The notes: generated from the sequence alone by a model not told the origin. A stretch of DNA of 26,659 bases from Streptomyces sp. NRRL S-337 (GCF_000720175.1 NZ_JOIX01000093.1:1-26659); one strand, 5' to 3'; counted from the first letter of the stretch, positions 1 to 8,535 are shown. Made by a program: numbers and translations.

Positions 1-192
1 AAAGCGACAGCAGTCCACGAACAAGGCCCCGGAGGTCCGTCACCGCACCCACCACAAACCCAGCCCGCCGCAGGCGCAACGGCGAGACGCCCCGCGGCGC
101 CGCAGACAGCTACGTGCGCGGCGCCGCAAAGCGCAACGGCGAGCAACAACCGCGGCGCCGCAGACGGGTACGTGGGCGGAAACCAAAAGTCA
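1..192 (-). repeat. Left copy of flanking inverted repeat
   Basis: The reverse complement of this segment matches the right end of the window (26468-26649) over almost its whole length, with a perfect 53-bp block (37-89 against 26561-26613) and many smaller identical blocks. Homology starts at the stop codon of the SDR gene (190-192) and runs off the left edge, so its true end is unknown. Inside are two tandem sub-repeats of about 58 bp (starting at 174 and 116 on the minus strand), each with a GCGGCGCCGC palindrome, so the RNA could form several hairpins and end SDR transcription. I see no transposase and no credible ORF. Confidence 0.85.
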
Positions 193-963
193 GCGCGGCC
201 CGTACTTGCGCCCCGTCCGCGACGTAAGGCCCCCCAGCACCCCGCGCGGCGCCAGCTTCACCGCGCCCATGAGGGCCTTGTAGCGCGGGTCGGGGATCGA
301 GAGGGACTTGCCCCGCATGAGGTCCTTCATCGCCGCGTCGACCAGCTTGTCGGCGTCCAGCCACATCCAGCCGGGGATGTTGTCCGTGCCCATCCCGGCC
401 CGCTGGTGGAACTCGGTCCGTACGAAGCCGGGGCACAACGCCATCAGGCGCACCCCGCTGCCCGCCAGGTCGCGCGCCGCGCCCTGCGTGAACTGCACCA
501 CCCACGCCTTGCTCGCGCCGTAGGTGCCGCGCGGCACGAACGCCGCCACCGAGGCCACGTTGACCACCGCACCGCGCCGCCGGTCCCGCATCCCGCGCAC
601 GCCGGCGGTGGTGAGCCGCAGCACCGCCTCGCAGTGCACCTTCAGCATCGTCAGTTCGTCGGCCATCGGGACTTCGAGGTACTCGCCCTTGTTGCCGAAC
701 CCGGCGTTGTTCACCAGCAGATCGACCGGGTGTTTGGCGTCCGAGAGCCGCGCCTCGACCGCCGCGATGCCGTCGTCCGTCGCCAGGTCGGCGCTGAGCA
801 CCTCCGCCTCGATGCCGTGCCGGTCGTGCAACTCGGTGGCCTGCTCGCGCAGTCGCTTCTCGTCGCGGGCCACCAGCACCACGCTGTGGCCGTCGCTCGC
901 CAGCCGCCGGGCGAACGCCGCGCCGATGCCCGCCGTCGCTCCCGTGATCAATGCAGTCGTCAT
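190..963 (-). CDS. Short-chain dehydrogenase/reductase (classical SDR)
   Basis: A 257-residue protein of typical classical SDR length. The N-terminus carries the nucleotide-binding TGATAGIG motif (residues 7-14), then NNAG (85-88), and the catalytic triad positions S138, Y148 and K152 in a YGASK context. This supports a cytosolic NAD(P)-dependent oxidoreductase; the substrate cannot be read from sequence. R33 after the second strand (VARDEKR) hints at NADPH preference, which is inference. The ATG at 963 has no Shine-Dalgarno sequence; instead a TAGCGT -10 box ends six bases upstream, so the message may be leaderless. The stop codon lies at the inner edge of the left flanking repeat. The next gene upstream on the same strand is the MOSC gene, 224 bp away behind GC-rich tandem repeats, so they are probably separate transcripts. 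Confidence 0.9.
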   Translation of the reverse strand: MTTALITGATAGIGAAFARRLASDGHSVVLVARDEKRLREQATELHDRHGIEAEVLSADLATDDGIAAVEARLSDAKHPVDLLVNNAGFGNKGEYLEVPMADELTMLKVHCEAVLRLTTAGVRGMRDRRRGAVVNVASVAAFVPRGTYGASKAWVVQFTQGAARDLAGSGVRLMALCPGFVRTEFHQRAGMGTDNIPGWMWLDADKLVDAAMKDLMRGKSLSIPDPRYKALMGAVKLAPRGVLGGLTSRTGRKYGPR

Positions 964-969
964 ACCGGC

Positions 970-998
970 ACGCTATCCGCCCGCAGCGCGCCACCGGA
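970..998 (-). promoter_or_regulatory. Putative leaderless promoter of the SDR gene
   Basis: On the minus strand TAGCGT (975-970) ends six bases before the ATG at 963, so transcription would begin at or next to the start codon. The -35 region 17 bases upstream (TCCGGT, 998-993) is weak and overlaps the 21-bp tandem repeats. The absence of a Shine-Dalgarno sequence agrees with a leaderless message. Confidence 0.45.
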
Positions 999-1073
999 GC
1001 CCCAACCCCACCACCGGAGGCCCAGCTCCCACCACTGGAGCCCCAACCCCCACCACCGGAGCCCTAACCCCCG
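991..1073. repeat. Four tandem 21-bp repeats, G-rich on the minus strand
   Basis: Four imperfect copies of a 20-21 bp unit of the form CCACCGGAGCCCCAACCCC(C)A begin at 991, 1011, 1032 and 1053. On the minus strand the array carries runs such as GGGGGTTAGGG and GGGGGTTGGGG with short spacers, so it could fold as a G-quadruplex. It lies between the SDR start and the MOSC stop and touches the SDR promoter. Confidence 0.75.
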
Positions 1074-1103
1074 CACCCCGCGGCAGGTCCTGGCGCATCG
1101 GCC

Positions 1104-1135
1104 GGCCCGCGGGCCCACCGGCCCGCGGGCCCACC
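1104..1135. repeat. Two tandem 16-bp GGCCCGCGGGCCCACC units
   Basis: Two perfect copies (1104-1119 and 1120-1135) of a 16-mer containing the palindrome GGCCCGCGGGCC lie 53-84 bp downstream of the MOSC stop codon on its transcribed strand. They can form GC hairpins, so a termination role for the MOSC transcript is plausible but not shown. Confidence 0.6.
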
Positions 1136-1187
1136 GGCCCGCCCACGCCCCGCCCACCGCCCCGCCGGTCTCACCGGCCCGCAGGTC

Positions 1188-1847
1188 TCACGCGCGCTCC
1201 AGGTACTTCGCCACCTGCCGCCGGGTCTCCTCCGGGAGCACCTCGCCCGCGTCCAGCAATTGCGGGAGCAGCTCCCGCCGGCCGGTCAGGGCCCGGAACG
1301 CCATCCGGACGGTCACCTCGTGGTCCGGGCGGTGCTCCCGGCGGACGGGGTCCCCGGCGCGGATCTGGCCCGGCTCGATCACCCGGAGGTACGCGCCCGG
1401 CACCGCCGCCCCGATGAACCGCTTCATCCAGCGGGGCTCCCCCATCCGCCCCTGGAACGTACGGCAGGGGACCCGCGGCGCCGACACCTCCAGCAGGACG
1501 TGGGGGCCGATCCGCCAGCGTTCGCCGATGCGGGCGTGGGTGACCTCGACCCCCCAGGTGGTGAGGTTCTCGCCGAAGAGCCCGTTGGGCAGCGCGCGGC
1601 CCAGCTCGCGCTGCCAGACGTCCAGGTCCTCGCGGGCGTACGCGTACACGGCCTTGTCGTCGCCGCCGTGGTGGCGACGGTCGACCACCGCGTCACCGGT
1701 CAGCCCACTGCCCCCGACGCCCCTGGGCCCGGGGGAGCGGACCGTCACCGGGCCGTCCACGGGCCGTTTGAAGATGCCCGTGCCGGCCTCGACGGCGGCG
1801 TGCGCGTACGGCGTGCGGTGTCCCAAGTTCACGGTCAGCAGCTTCAT
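1188..1847 (-). CDS. MOSC domain protein, YiiM-like
   Basis: A 219-residue protein beginning MKLLTVNLG. The frame is open further upstream, but the ATG at 1847 is preceded by GGAG and matches the conserved N-terminus of the family. Visible MOSC/YiiM features are HHGGDDKAVYAY (59-70), GLFGENLTT (89-97) and PRVPCRTF (124-131) with the conserved cysteine C128 that would coordinate a molybdenum cofactor. E. coli YiiM reduces N-hydroxylated bases such as 6-hydroxylaminopurine; by analogy this is a cytosolic Mo-cofactor enzyme for N-hydroxyl detoxification, although the substrate here is unproven. It is divergent from the LysR gene with 239 bp between starts, so it is a possible target of that regulator (inference only). 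Confidence 0.87.
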   Translation of the reverse strand: MKLLTVNLGHRTPYAHAAVEAGTGIFKRPVDGPVTVRSPGPRGVGGSGLTGDAVVDRRHHGGDDKAVYAYAREDLDVWQRELGRALPNGLFGENLTTWGVEVTHARIGERWRIGPHVLLEVSAPRVPCRTFQGRMGEPRWMKRFIGAAVPGAYLRVIEPGQIRAGDPVRREHRPDHEVTVRMAFRALTGRRELLPQLLDAGEVLPEETRRQVAKYLERA

Positions 1848-2051
1848 ACGGAGCTCCGATGCCCGGTCGCGGCGGCAGGATGCGGCCCTCACACCAGGGT
1901 GACCGCAATTCGCCCCGGCACGCCCCGCACACTCCGCGCGCCCCCGAGCCTCCGACGCCCTCCTCCGTGCACCGTGCGGTGATCCGGCCCCCGGCCCCGC
2001 GCCTGTGCCTCCGCGCATGCGCCCGGTGCCTCAAAGCAACCAGCCGGTTTT

Positions 2052-2080
2052 TTCTGATCAACCCAAGATGCGCTTATGCT
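2052..2080 (+). promoter_or_regulatory. Putative leaderless promoter of the LysR gene
   Basis: TTCTGA (2052-2057), a 17-bp spacer and TATGCT (2075-2080) end six bases before the ATG at 2087. No Shine-Dalgarno sequence precedes that ATG, so the transcript is probably leaderless. The region is AT-rich compared with its surroundings, which also fits an autoregulatory LysR site, but I cannot define a clear T-N11-A box. Confidence 0.45.
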
Positions 2081-2086
2081 CGGAAC

Positions 2087-2998
2087 ATGATCGAGGCCCG
2101 TCACCTCCGCGTGCTGCGCGCCGTCGCCAGGACCGGCTCGTTCTCCGGCGCGGCGCGGGAGCTGGGCTGCACGCAGCCGGCCATCAGCCAGCAGATGAAG
2201 GCGCTGGAGCAGTCCGCCGGGACCCCGCTGCTGGTCCGGGCGGGCCGCGAAATGCGGCTGACGCAGGCCGGCGAGGCACTCGTACGGCATGCGGTCGGCA
2301 TCCTGGCCGGGCTGACCGCCGCCGAGGAGGAGGTCGCGGCCATCGCCGGCCTCCGGGCCGGGCGGGTGCGGCTGGTGTCCTTCCCCTCGGGCAGCTCGAC
2401 GCTGGTGCCGACCGCCCTGGCGAAGATGCGCGCCGCCCACCCCGGCACCCGGGTCTCGCTGGTGGAGGCCGAGCCACCGCGCTCGATCGAGATGCTGCGC
2501 AACGGCGACTGCGAGATCGCCCTGGCGTTCCGCTACCCGGAGGTGCGCGGGGCGGACCCGGCGGCCGGTGCGGAGTGGGACGACCTGGTGGTGCGGCCGA
2601 TCCTGGCGGACCGGCTGATCGGCCTGGTCCCGGACGGCCACCGGCTGGCGAGGGCCGGCCGTGCGCGCTTCACCGACCTGGCCGACGAACCGTGGATCGC
2701 GGGCTGCCCGCGCTGCCGCCGGCATCTGGTGGAGGTCTGCGAGAGCGCGGGCTTCACGCCCCGCATCGACTTCGCGACGGACGACTACCCGGCCGTGATC
2801 GGCCTGGTCGGGGCGGGGCTGGGGGTCGCCGCACTGCCCGAGCTGACCCTCGCGTCGGTACGTCCCAAGGGAGCCACCGCGATCCGGATGGAACCCGCCG
2901 TGCACCGGGAGATCGTCGCGCTCACCCTGCCGGACCTTGCCCAGGTCCCGGCCGTCGAGGCCATGCTCGACAAGTTGGTGAACGCCGCGGCCCACTGA
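2087..2998 (+). CDS. LysR-family transcriptional regulator
   Basis: A 303-residue protein of standard LysR length. Residues 1-60 form the winged helix-turn-helix (LRVLRAVARTGSFSGAARE, then CTQPAISQQMKALEQ), followed by a linker helix and a type-2 periplasmic-binding-like effector domain from about residue 90 (GRVRLVSFPSGSSTLVP) to the end. The frame is open upstream to 1859, but the ATG at 2087 gives the canonical N-terminus MIEARHLRVLRAV and sits directly behind a -10-like TATGCT. It is divergent from the MOSC gene, the usual LysR arrangement with a target, but the effector is not evident. The CPRCRRH segment in the effector domain is slightly unusual and might be redox or metal sensitive (speculative). 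Confidence 0.9.
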   Translation: MIEARHLRVLRAVARTGSFSGAARELGCTQPAISQQMKALEQSAGTPLLVRAGREMRLTQAGEALVRHAVGILAGLTAAEEEVAAIAGLRAGRVRLVSFPSGSSTLVPTALAKMRAAHPGTRVSLVEAEPPRSIEMLRNGDCEIALAFRYPEVRGADPAAGAEWDDLVVRPILADRLIGLVPDGHRLARAGRARFTDLADEPWIAGCPRCRRHLVEVCESAGFTPRIDFATDDYPAVIGLVGAGLGVAALPELTLASVRPKGATAIRMEPAVHREIVALTLPDLAQVPAVEAMLDKLVNAAAH

Positions 2999-3419
2999 GC
3001 GCCGCAGAAACAAAAGCGGGCGGACGCAAGCAGGAGGACGCGCACGCCGACCACCCGTGGGCACGCCGCCCCGCGGGATACCGCCGCGAGCGCACGCCGA
3101 ACCCGCGGGCAAGCCGAAGCTCCCCGCACACCAGAAACCGCACGCAGAAACCGCGCGCCAGAAACCGCACGCCAAAGCCGCAGGCCCGCCCTCCGCGCCC
3201 CCGTGTGAACCCCAACCCTGATCCCGAACCCGAACCGACCCGGATCCCGCCCCGCATCCCTCCCGCCCCCGCCGCCCCACCGCAGGCACGGTCCGCCCCC
3301 GCCCGCACGAACGATCCCCCGAGTCATCCCCTGGGCGATCCCCTCGGGATCCCCTGAGCGATCTCCTGAACGAACCTCTGCAGGAACGTTTCTTCCCGAG
3401 CTCCGCGCGTCCTTCTCCC
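2999..3419. other. Repetitive convergent intergenic region
   Basis: These 421 bp separate the convergent LysR and whiD genes. No convincing ORF is present. The stretch holds tandem CAGAAACCGC-type units of 13-14 bp starting at 3132, 3145 and 3159 (a degenerate fourth at 3173), a C-rich run at about 3200-3300, and degenerate 12-14 bp repeats built on GATCCCCT/GATCTCCT at about 3310-3380. No clear terminator hairpin was found. Confidence 0.6.
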
Positions 3420-3752
3420 TCAGTGGCCGGGTGCCCCCGGCCGGCCCGTCATGGAGTTCGCGGGGACCAGGCGGTGGCGGGCCCGGCCCATCAGTTCCTC
3501 GCGTTCGTCCTCGGTCAGGCCGCCCCACACCCCGTAGGGCTCACGGACGGCCAGCGCATGCGCCGCGCACTCGGCCCGCACGGGGCAGCGCATACACACC
3601 TCTTTCGCCGATGTCTCACGCGCGCTGCGAGCCGCTCCGCGCTCGCCCTCGGGGTGGAAGAAGAGTGAGCTGTCCACGCCGCGGCAGGCGGCCAGCAACT
3701 GCCAGTCCCAAAGATCTGCGTTCGGGCCCGGGAGGCGGGAGAAATCTGCCAT
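3420..3752 (-). CDS. whiD: WhiB-family iron-sulfur regulator WhiD
   Basis: A 110-residue Wbl protein. The four cluster-binding cysteines are C23, C53, C56 and C62 (CMRC at 53-56), followed by the turn motif GVWGG and a basic C-terminal tail, as in all Wbl proteins; the cysteine numbering is that of S. coelicolor WhiD. The ATG at 3752 is chosen because GAGGGGA precedes it at ideal spacing and it gives the known MADFSRLPGP start; 18 upstream codons are open but lack support. WhiD binds a [4Fe-4S] cluster that reacts with oxygen and nitric oxide, and it is required for proper spore septation and maturation in S. coelicolor. It is divergent from bldM, an arrangement conserved in Streptomyces. A perfect inverted repeat lies 50 bp upstream of the start. 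Confidence 0.95.
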   Translation of the reverse strand: MADFSRLPGPNADLWDWQLLAACRGVDSSLFFHPEGERGAARSARETSAKEVCMRCPVRAECAAHALAVREPYGVWGGLTEDEREELMGRARHRLVPANSMTGRPGAPGH

Positions 3753-3801
3753 TGCTTGTCCCCTCGAAGCGATGCGGATTCGGGCTCGGTGCTCACGACC
3801 G

Positions 3802-3826
3802 TACATCTACTGTCGAAGTAGATGTA
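3802..3826. promoter_or_regulatory. Perfect 10-bp-arm inverted repeat upstream of whiD
   Basis: TACATCTACT and AGTAGATGTA are perfect inverted arms separated by GTCGA. The 25-bp element is AT-rich in a GC-rich genome and lies 50-74 bp upstream of the whiD start codon. It could be an operator for a dimeric regulator or a hairpin in the whiD leader. No binding protein can be assigned from the sequence. Confidence 0.7.
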
Positions 3827-3828
3827 AA

Positions 3829-3854
3829 TATGACTCATTGCGAATCTAGTCATA
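3829..3854. promoter_or_regulatory. Second inverted repeat, TATGACT-N12-AGTCATA
   Basis: Seven-bp perfect arms (3829-3835 and 3848-3854) with a 12-bp spacer lie two bases beyond the first inverted repeat. The right half is followed by a direct repeat of AGTCA (AGTCATAGTCA). The position, in the middle of the divergent whiD-bldM region, suits an operator, but this is inference. Confidence 0.5.
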
Positions 3855-3980
3855 GTCAACGCGAAAATGGAAGAAAGGGAGCCAAATAGGGCATAGGGTG
3901 CACGCGCGGATGCCGGTCGCCCGATGAGTCGTCTGCGTATCCGGCTCCTCACGGAGCGTGCTGAACTCGGTCGCCGAAGC

Positions 3981-4008
3981 CGTAACTCTTTCGGGTGACC
4001 GTCGTTGA
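3981..4008 (+). promoter_or_regulatory. Sigma-BldN-type promoter of bldM
   Basis: CGTAAC (3981-3986), an exact 16-bp spacer and CGTTGA (4003-4008) reproduce the sequence described for the S. coelicolor bldM p1 promoter, which is read by the developmental ECF sigma factor BldN. The implied 5' leader before the ATG at 4135 is about 120 bases. This ties bldM in this strain to the BldN cascade. Confidence 0.85.
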
Positions 4009-4134
4009 GAGTGCGGAGGCGATTGGCAGAGGTAGCCCTCGGGCAGGTGTCCGAGGCGGCCGTCAATCGCACAGGTGACGATACGTACCAGCCTGGAGGC
4101 TCAAGGTGACGCGCATCAGCTGCGGAGGGCGGTC

Positions 4135-4746
4135 ATGACATCCGTCCTCGTCTGCGACGACTCCCCGCTTGCCCGAGAGGCGCTCCGTCGGGCGGTTGCG
4201 ACCGTGCCCGGCGTCGAGCGTGTGACGACCGCGGCCAACGGCGAGGAAGTCCTCCGCCGCTGGGGTGCCGATCGCTCGGACCTGATTCTGATGGACGTAC
4301 GGATGCCCGGGCTCGGCGGTGTCGAGACCGTGCGCCGGCTGCTGTCCGCGGACCCGGGCGCCCGGATCATCATGCTCACGGTGGCCGAGGACCTCGACGG
4401 CGTCGCGCTCGCGGTCGCCGCCGGGGCCCGTGGCTATCTGCACAAGGACGCCTCGCGCGCCGAGCTGCGGGCGACGGTGACCCAGGCGCTCGCCGACCCG
4501 ACGTGGCGGCTCGCCCCGCGCCGGCTGCGGTCCGCCGAGATGGGTGCCGCGCCGACGCTCACCGCGCGCGAGATCCAGGTGCTGGAGGGCATGAGCCACG
4601 GCCGTTCGAACGCCGAGATCGGCCGTGAGCTCTTCCTGTCGGAAGACACGGTCAAGACGCACGCCCGGCGGCTGTTCAAGAAACTGGGCGCCTCCGACCG
4701 GGCCCATGCGGTGGCGCTCGGCTTCCGCTGGGGACTGGTCCGCTAA
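4135..4746 (+). CDS. bldM: Orphan response regulator BldM
   Basis: A 203-residue NarL/FixJ-type regulator with an N-terminal receiver domain (about 1-120) and a C-terminal LuxR helix-turn-helix (about 140-200; LTAREIQVLEGMSHGRSNAEI, then LSEDTVKTHARRLFKKL). The receiver retains D8, D9, D54, T82 and K104, although published work on S. coelicolor BldM found that D54 phosphorylation is not needed. BldM drives aerial-hypha and sporulation genes, as a homodimer or as a heterodimer with WhiI. The ATG at 4135 is preceded by GGAGG; the earlier in-frame start at 4075 would add 20 poorly supported residues. No histidine kinase gene is adjacent, so it is an orphan. A strong hairpin 37 bp after the stop separates it from the sigma-factor gene. 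Confidence 0.95.
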   Translation: MTSVLVCDDSPLAREALRRAVATVPGVERVTTAANGEEVLRRWGADRSDLILMDVRMPGLGGVETVRRLLSADPGARIIMLTVAEDLDGVALAVAAGARGYLHKDASRAELRATVTQALADPTWRLAPRRLRSAEMGAAPTLTAREIQVLEGMSHGRSNAEIGRELFLSEDTVKTHARRLFKKLGASDRAHAVALGFRWGLVR

Positions 4747-4783
4747 GGCGTTGTGACGTGCAGCGATGCGGGGGAATGAAGAT

Positions 4784-4809
4784 CCCCGCCCGCCCTGTGG
4801 CGGGCGGGG
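4784..4809 (+). terminator. Hairpin terminator after bldM
   Basis: A perfect 11-bp GC stem (CCCCGCCCGCC / GGCGGGCGGGG) with the loop CTGT lies 37 bp downstream of the bldM stop. There is no U-tract, as is usual for Streptomyces hairpin terminators. Confidence 0.8.
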
Positions 4810-5025
4810 CGGCATGGTGCCCCGCATGCCCCGGTCGCCGACGGCGGTCCGATTCGCCGCGCGGTGCCGCATCCTTGAGGTATGGAGTTCCTCGGGGACG
4901 GGCCGCTCGGGCACGAGGGGAGGGCGCGGGAGATGACGGCCGGCGCACCTGCCGCTCATAACGCTTCAGTGCACAACTATGGACCTGGTGCCGCGGACCG
5001 TGCGGCGCCAAGGCACCATGGACCG

Positions 5026-5601
5026 ATGCGCGACGACGGGAAGCAGGAGATCGGCGATCTCGTCGCACGCGCCGTCGAGGGGGACCAGCGGGCCACTCAT
5101 GACCTGCTGGCCCATGTCCACCCCCTCGCCCTGCGCTACTGCCGCACCCGGCTGTCCCGGCTGCCCGGCGATGCCCGGCACTTCGTCGAGGACCTGGCGC
5201 AGGAGGTGTGTGTCGCGGTGCTCTGCGCGCTGCCGCGCTACCGCGACACCGGCAAGCCCTTCGAGGCGTTCGTCTTCGCCATCGCCGGCCACAAGGTCGC
5301 CGATCTGCAGCGGGCCGCGATGCGCCACCCGGGCAGCACGGCCGTGCCGTCCGACGAGATGCCCGAGCAGCCTGACGACTCCCTCGGCCCCGAGGAGCGG
5401 GCGCTGCTGAGCAGCGACGCCGAGTGGGCCAAGAAGCTGCTGGCCAACCTTCCGGAGAACCAGCGCGAGCTGGTGCTGCTGCGGGTGGCGGTCGGGCTGA
5501 CGGCCGAGGAGACCGGGCAGATGCTGGGGATGTCGCCCGGTGCCGTACGGGTCGCCCAGCACCGCGCGCTGAGCCGGCTGCGGGCGCTCGCCGAGCAGTA
5601 G
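5026..5601 (+). CDS. shbA: Group 4 (ECF-like) RNA polymerase sigma factor ShbA
   Basis: A 191-residue sigma factor starting at [10 protein letters not shown]. Region 2 spans about residues 20-100 ([15 protein letters not shown] to [16 protein letters not shown]) and region 4 about 130-190 ([38 protein letters not shown]). No anti-sigma gene follows. Sequence and position between bldM and guaB match ShbA, shown in S. griseus to transcribe hrdB, the gene for the principal sigma factor; M. tuberculosis SigD occupies the equivalent place. Start choice is uncertain: ATG 4933 has a better Shine-Dalgarno match (GAGGGGAGGG, 8 bases) and would add 31 low-complexity residues, while 5026 begins the conserved domain. 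guaB follows after 130 bp. Confidence 0.88.
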   Translation: MRDDGKQEIGDLVARAVEGDQRATHDLLAHVHPLALRYCRTRLSRLPGDARHFVEDLAQEVCVAVLCALPRYRDTGKPFEAFVFAIAGHKVADLQRAAMRHPGSTAVPSDEMPEQPDDSLGPEERALLSSDAEWAKKLLANLPENQRELVLLRVAVGLTAEETGQMLGMSPGAVRVAQHRALSRLRALAEQ

Positions 5602-5707
5602 CCCTCGGGTGACGTGTAGTCGCCGTAGGAAAGTACAAGTGACGAGGCCCTCATCGCTCGTGGAATGGGCCACCCCCATAGGCCGTTAGCATGGGAGTCC
5701 GCGCTGA

Positions 5708-7234
<1,527 letters not shown>

Positions 7235-7274
7235 CGCCCCCCAGGTAGCCCCGGGCCTCGTAGGCCCCTACCGT

Positions 7275-7305
7275 GAGCCCGCGGCCGCACCCCGGCCGCG
7301 GGCTC
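7275..7305 (+). terminator. Hairpin terminator between guaB and guaB3
   Basis: A perfect 13-bp stem (GAGCCCGCGGCCG / CGGCCGCGGGCTC) with a five-base loop (CACCC) lies 40 bp after the guaB stop and 51 bp before the guaB3 start. It suggests that the two genes are at least partly separate transcripts. Confidence 0.8.
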
Positions 7306-7356
7306 CGGTGCGTCGGGGATACTGGAGACGCAGACGTAGAAGGAAAGGCCACACAC

Positions 7357-8472
7357 GTGACTGAGATCGAGATCGGGCGCGGCAAGCGCGGCCGCCGGGC
7401 ATACGCATTCGACGACATCGCCGTCGTACCCAGTCGCCGCACCCGCGACCCGAAGGAGGTCTCGATCGCCTGGCAGATCGACGCCTACCGCTTCGAGCTG
7501 CCGTTCCTGGCGGCCCCCATGGACTCGGTGGTCTCCCCGCAGACCGCCATCCGCATCGGTGAGCTGGGCGGCCTGGGCGTCCTCAACCTCGAAGGCCTGT
7601 GGACCCGCTACGAGGACCCGGAGCCGCTGCTCGCCGAGATCGCCGAGCTCGACGAGGCCGACGCGACCCGCCGGCTCCAGGAGATCTACGCGGCCCCGAT
7701 CAAGGAAGAGCTGATCGGCCAGCGGATCAAGGAGGTGCGCGACGCGGGCGTGGTCACCGCCGCGGCGCTGTCGCCGCAGCGCACCGCGCAGTTCTCCAAG
7801 GCCGTCGTGGACGCCGGCGTGGACATCTTCGTCATCCGCGGCACGACGGTGTCGGCGGAGCACGTGTCGAGCGCGGCCGAACCGCTGAACCTCAAGCAGT
7901 TCATCTACGAGCTGGACGTCCCGGTGATCGTCGGCGGCTGCGCCACGTACACCGCGGCCCTGCACCTGATGCGCACCGGCGCGGCGGGCGTGCTGGTCGG
8001 CTTCGGCGGCGGTGCCGCGCACACCACCCGTAACGTCCTGGGCATCCAGGTCCCGATGGCGACCGCGGTCGCCGATGTCGCGGCAGCGCGCCGTGACTAC
8101 ATGGACGAGTCCGGCGGCCGTTACGTCCACGTCATCGCCGACGGCGGTGTGGGCTGGTCCGGCGACCTGCCCAAGGCGATCGCCTGCGGCGCGGACGCGG
8201 TGATGATCGGCTCCCCGCTCGCCCGCGCGACCGACGCGCCGGGCCGCGGCCACCACTGGGGCATGGAGGCGGTCCACGAGGACGTGCCGCGCGGCAAGCG
8301 GATGGACCTGGGTGCGGTCGGCACGACCGAGGAGATCCTCCTCGGCCCCTCGCACACGCCGGACGGTTCGATGAACTTCTTCGGCGCGCTGCGCCGGGCG
8401 ATGGCGACCACCGGCTACTCGGAGCTGAAGGAATTCCAGCGCGTGGAGGTCACGGTCGCGCCGCGGCGGTAG
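7357..8472 (+). CDS. guaB3: GuaB3-family IMP dehydrogenase paralogue lacking the catalytic cysteine
   Basis: A 371-residue IMPDH/GMPR-like TIM-barrel protein with no CBS insertion. The GTG at 7357 follows GAAGGAAAGG and gives MTEIEIGRGKRGRRAYAFDD, typical of the actinobacterial GuaB3 family; the frame extends upstream through the guaB terminator, which argues against earlier starts. The loop that carries the catalytic cysteine in IMPDH (GSICTTR) reads GGAAHTTR here, with H222 at the cysteine position, so normal IMPDH chemistry through a covalent XMP* intermediate is not expected. M. tuberculosis GuaB3, in the same arrangement after guaB2, was reported inactive as an IMPDH. The role is unknown; regulation of GuaB or nucleotide binding are options. 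It ends just before a strong hairpin. Confidence 0.92.
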   Translation: MTEIEIGRGKRGRRAYAFDDIAVVPSRRTRDPKEVSIAWQIDAYRFELPFLAAPMDSVVSPQTAIRIGELGGLGVLNLEGLWTRYEDPEPLLAEIAELDEADATRRLQEIYAAPIKEELIGQRIKEVRDAGVVTAAALSPQRTAQFSKAVVDAGVDIFVIRGTTVSAEHVSSAAEPLNLKQFIYELDVPVIVGGCATYTAALHLMRTGAAGVLVGFGGGAAHTTRNVLGIQVPMATAVADVAAARRDYMDESGGRYVHVIADGGVGWSGDLPKAIACGADAVMIGSPLARATDAPGRGHHWGMEAVHEDVPRGKRMDLGAVGTTEEILLGPSHTPDGSMNFFGALRRAMATTGYSELKEFQRVEVTVAPRR

Positions 8473-8500
8473 TCCGTAAGGCACGTCAGGGCACGCACGA

Positions 8501-8535
8501 AAGGGCCGGTCATCCTGGTGGGGTGACCGGCCCTT
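8501..8535 (+). terminator. Hairpin terminator after guaB3
   Basis: A perfect 12-bp stem (AAGGGCCGGTCA / TGACCGGCCCTT) with an 11-base loop lies 28 bp downstream of the guaB3 stop. The stem is GC-rich, flanked by A and T pairs at its base, and ends in TTCG. Confidence 0.8.

Noticed and set aside
4100..4125. BldD box in front of bldM (around TGACGCGCATCA)
   Set aside because: It only partly resembles the published consensus, and the symmetric halves do not match.
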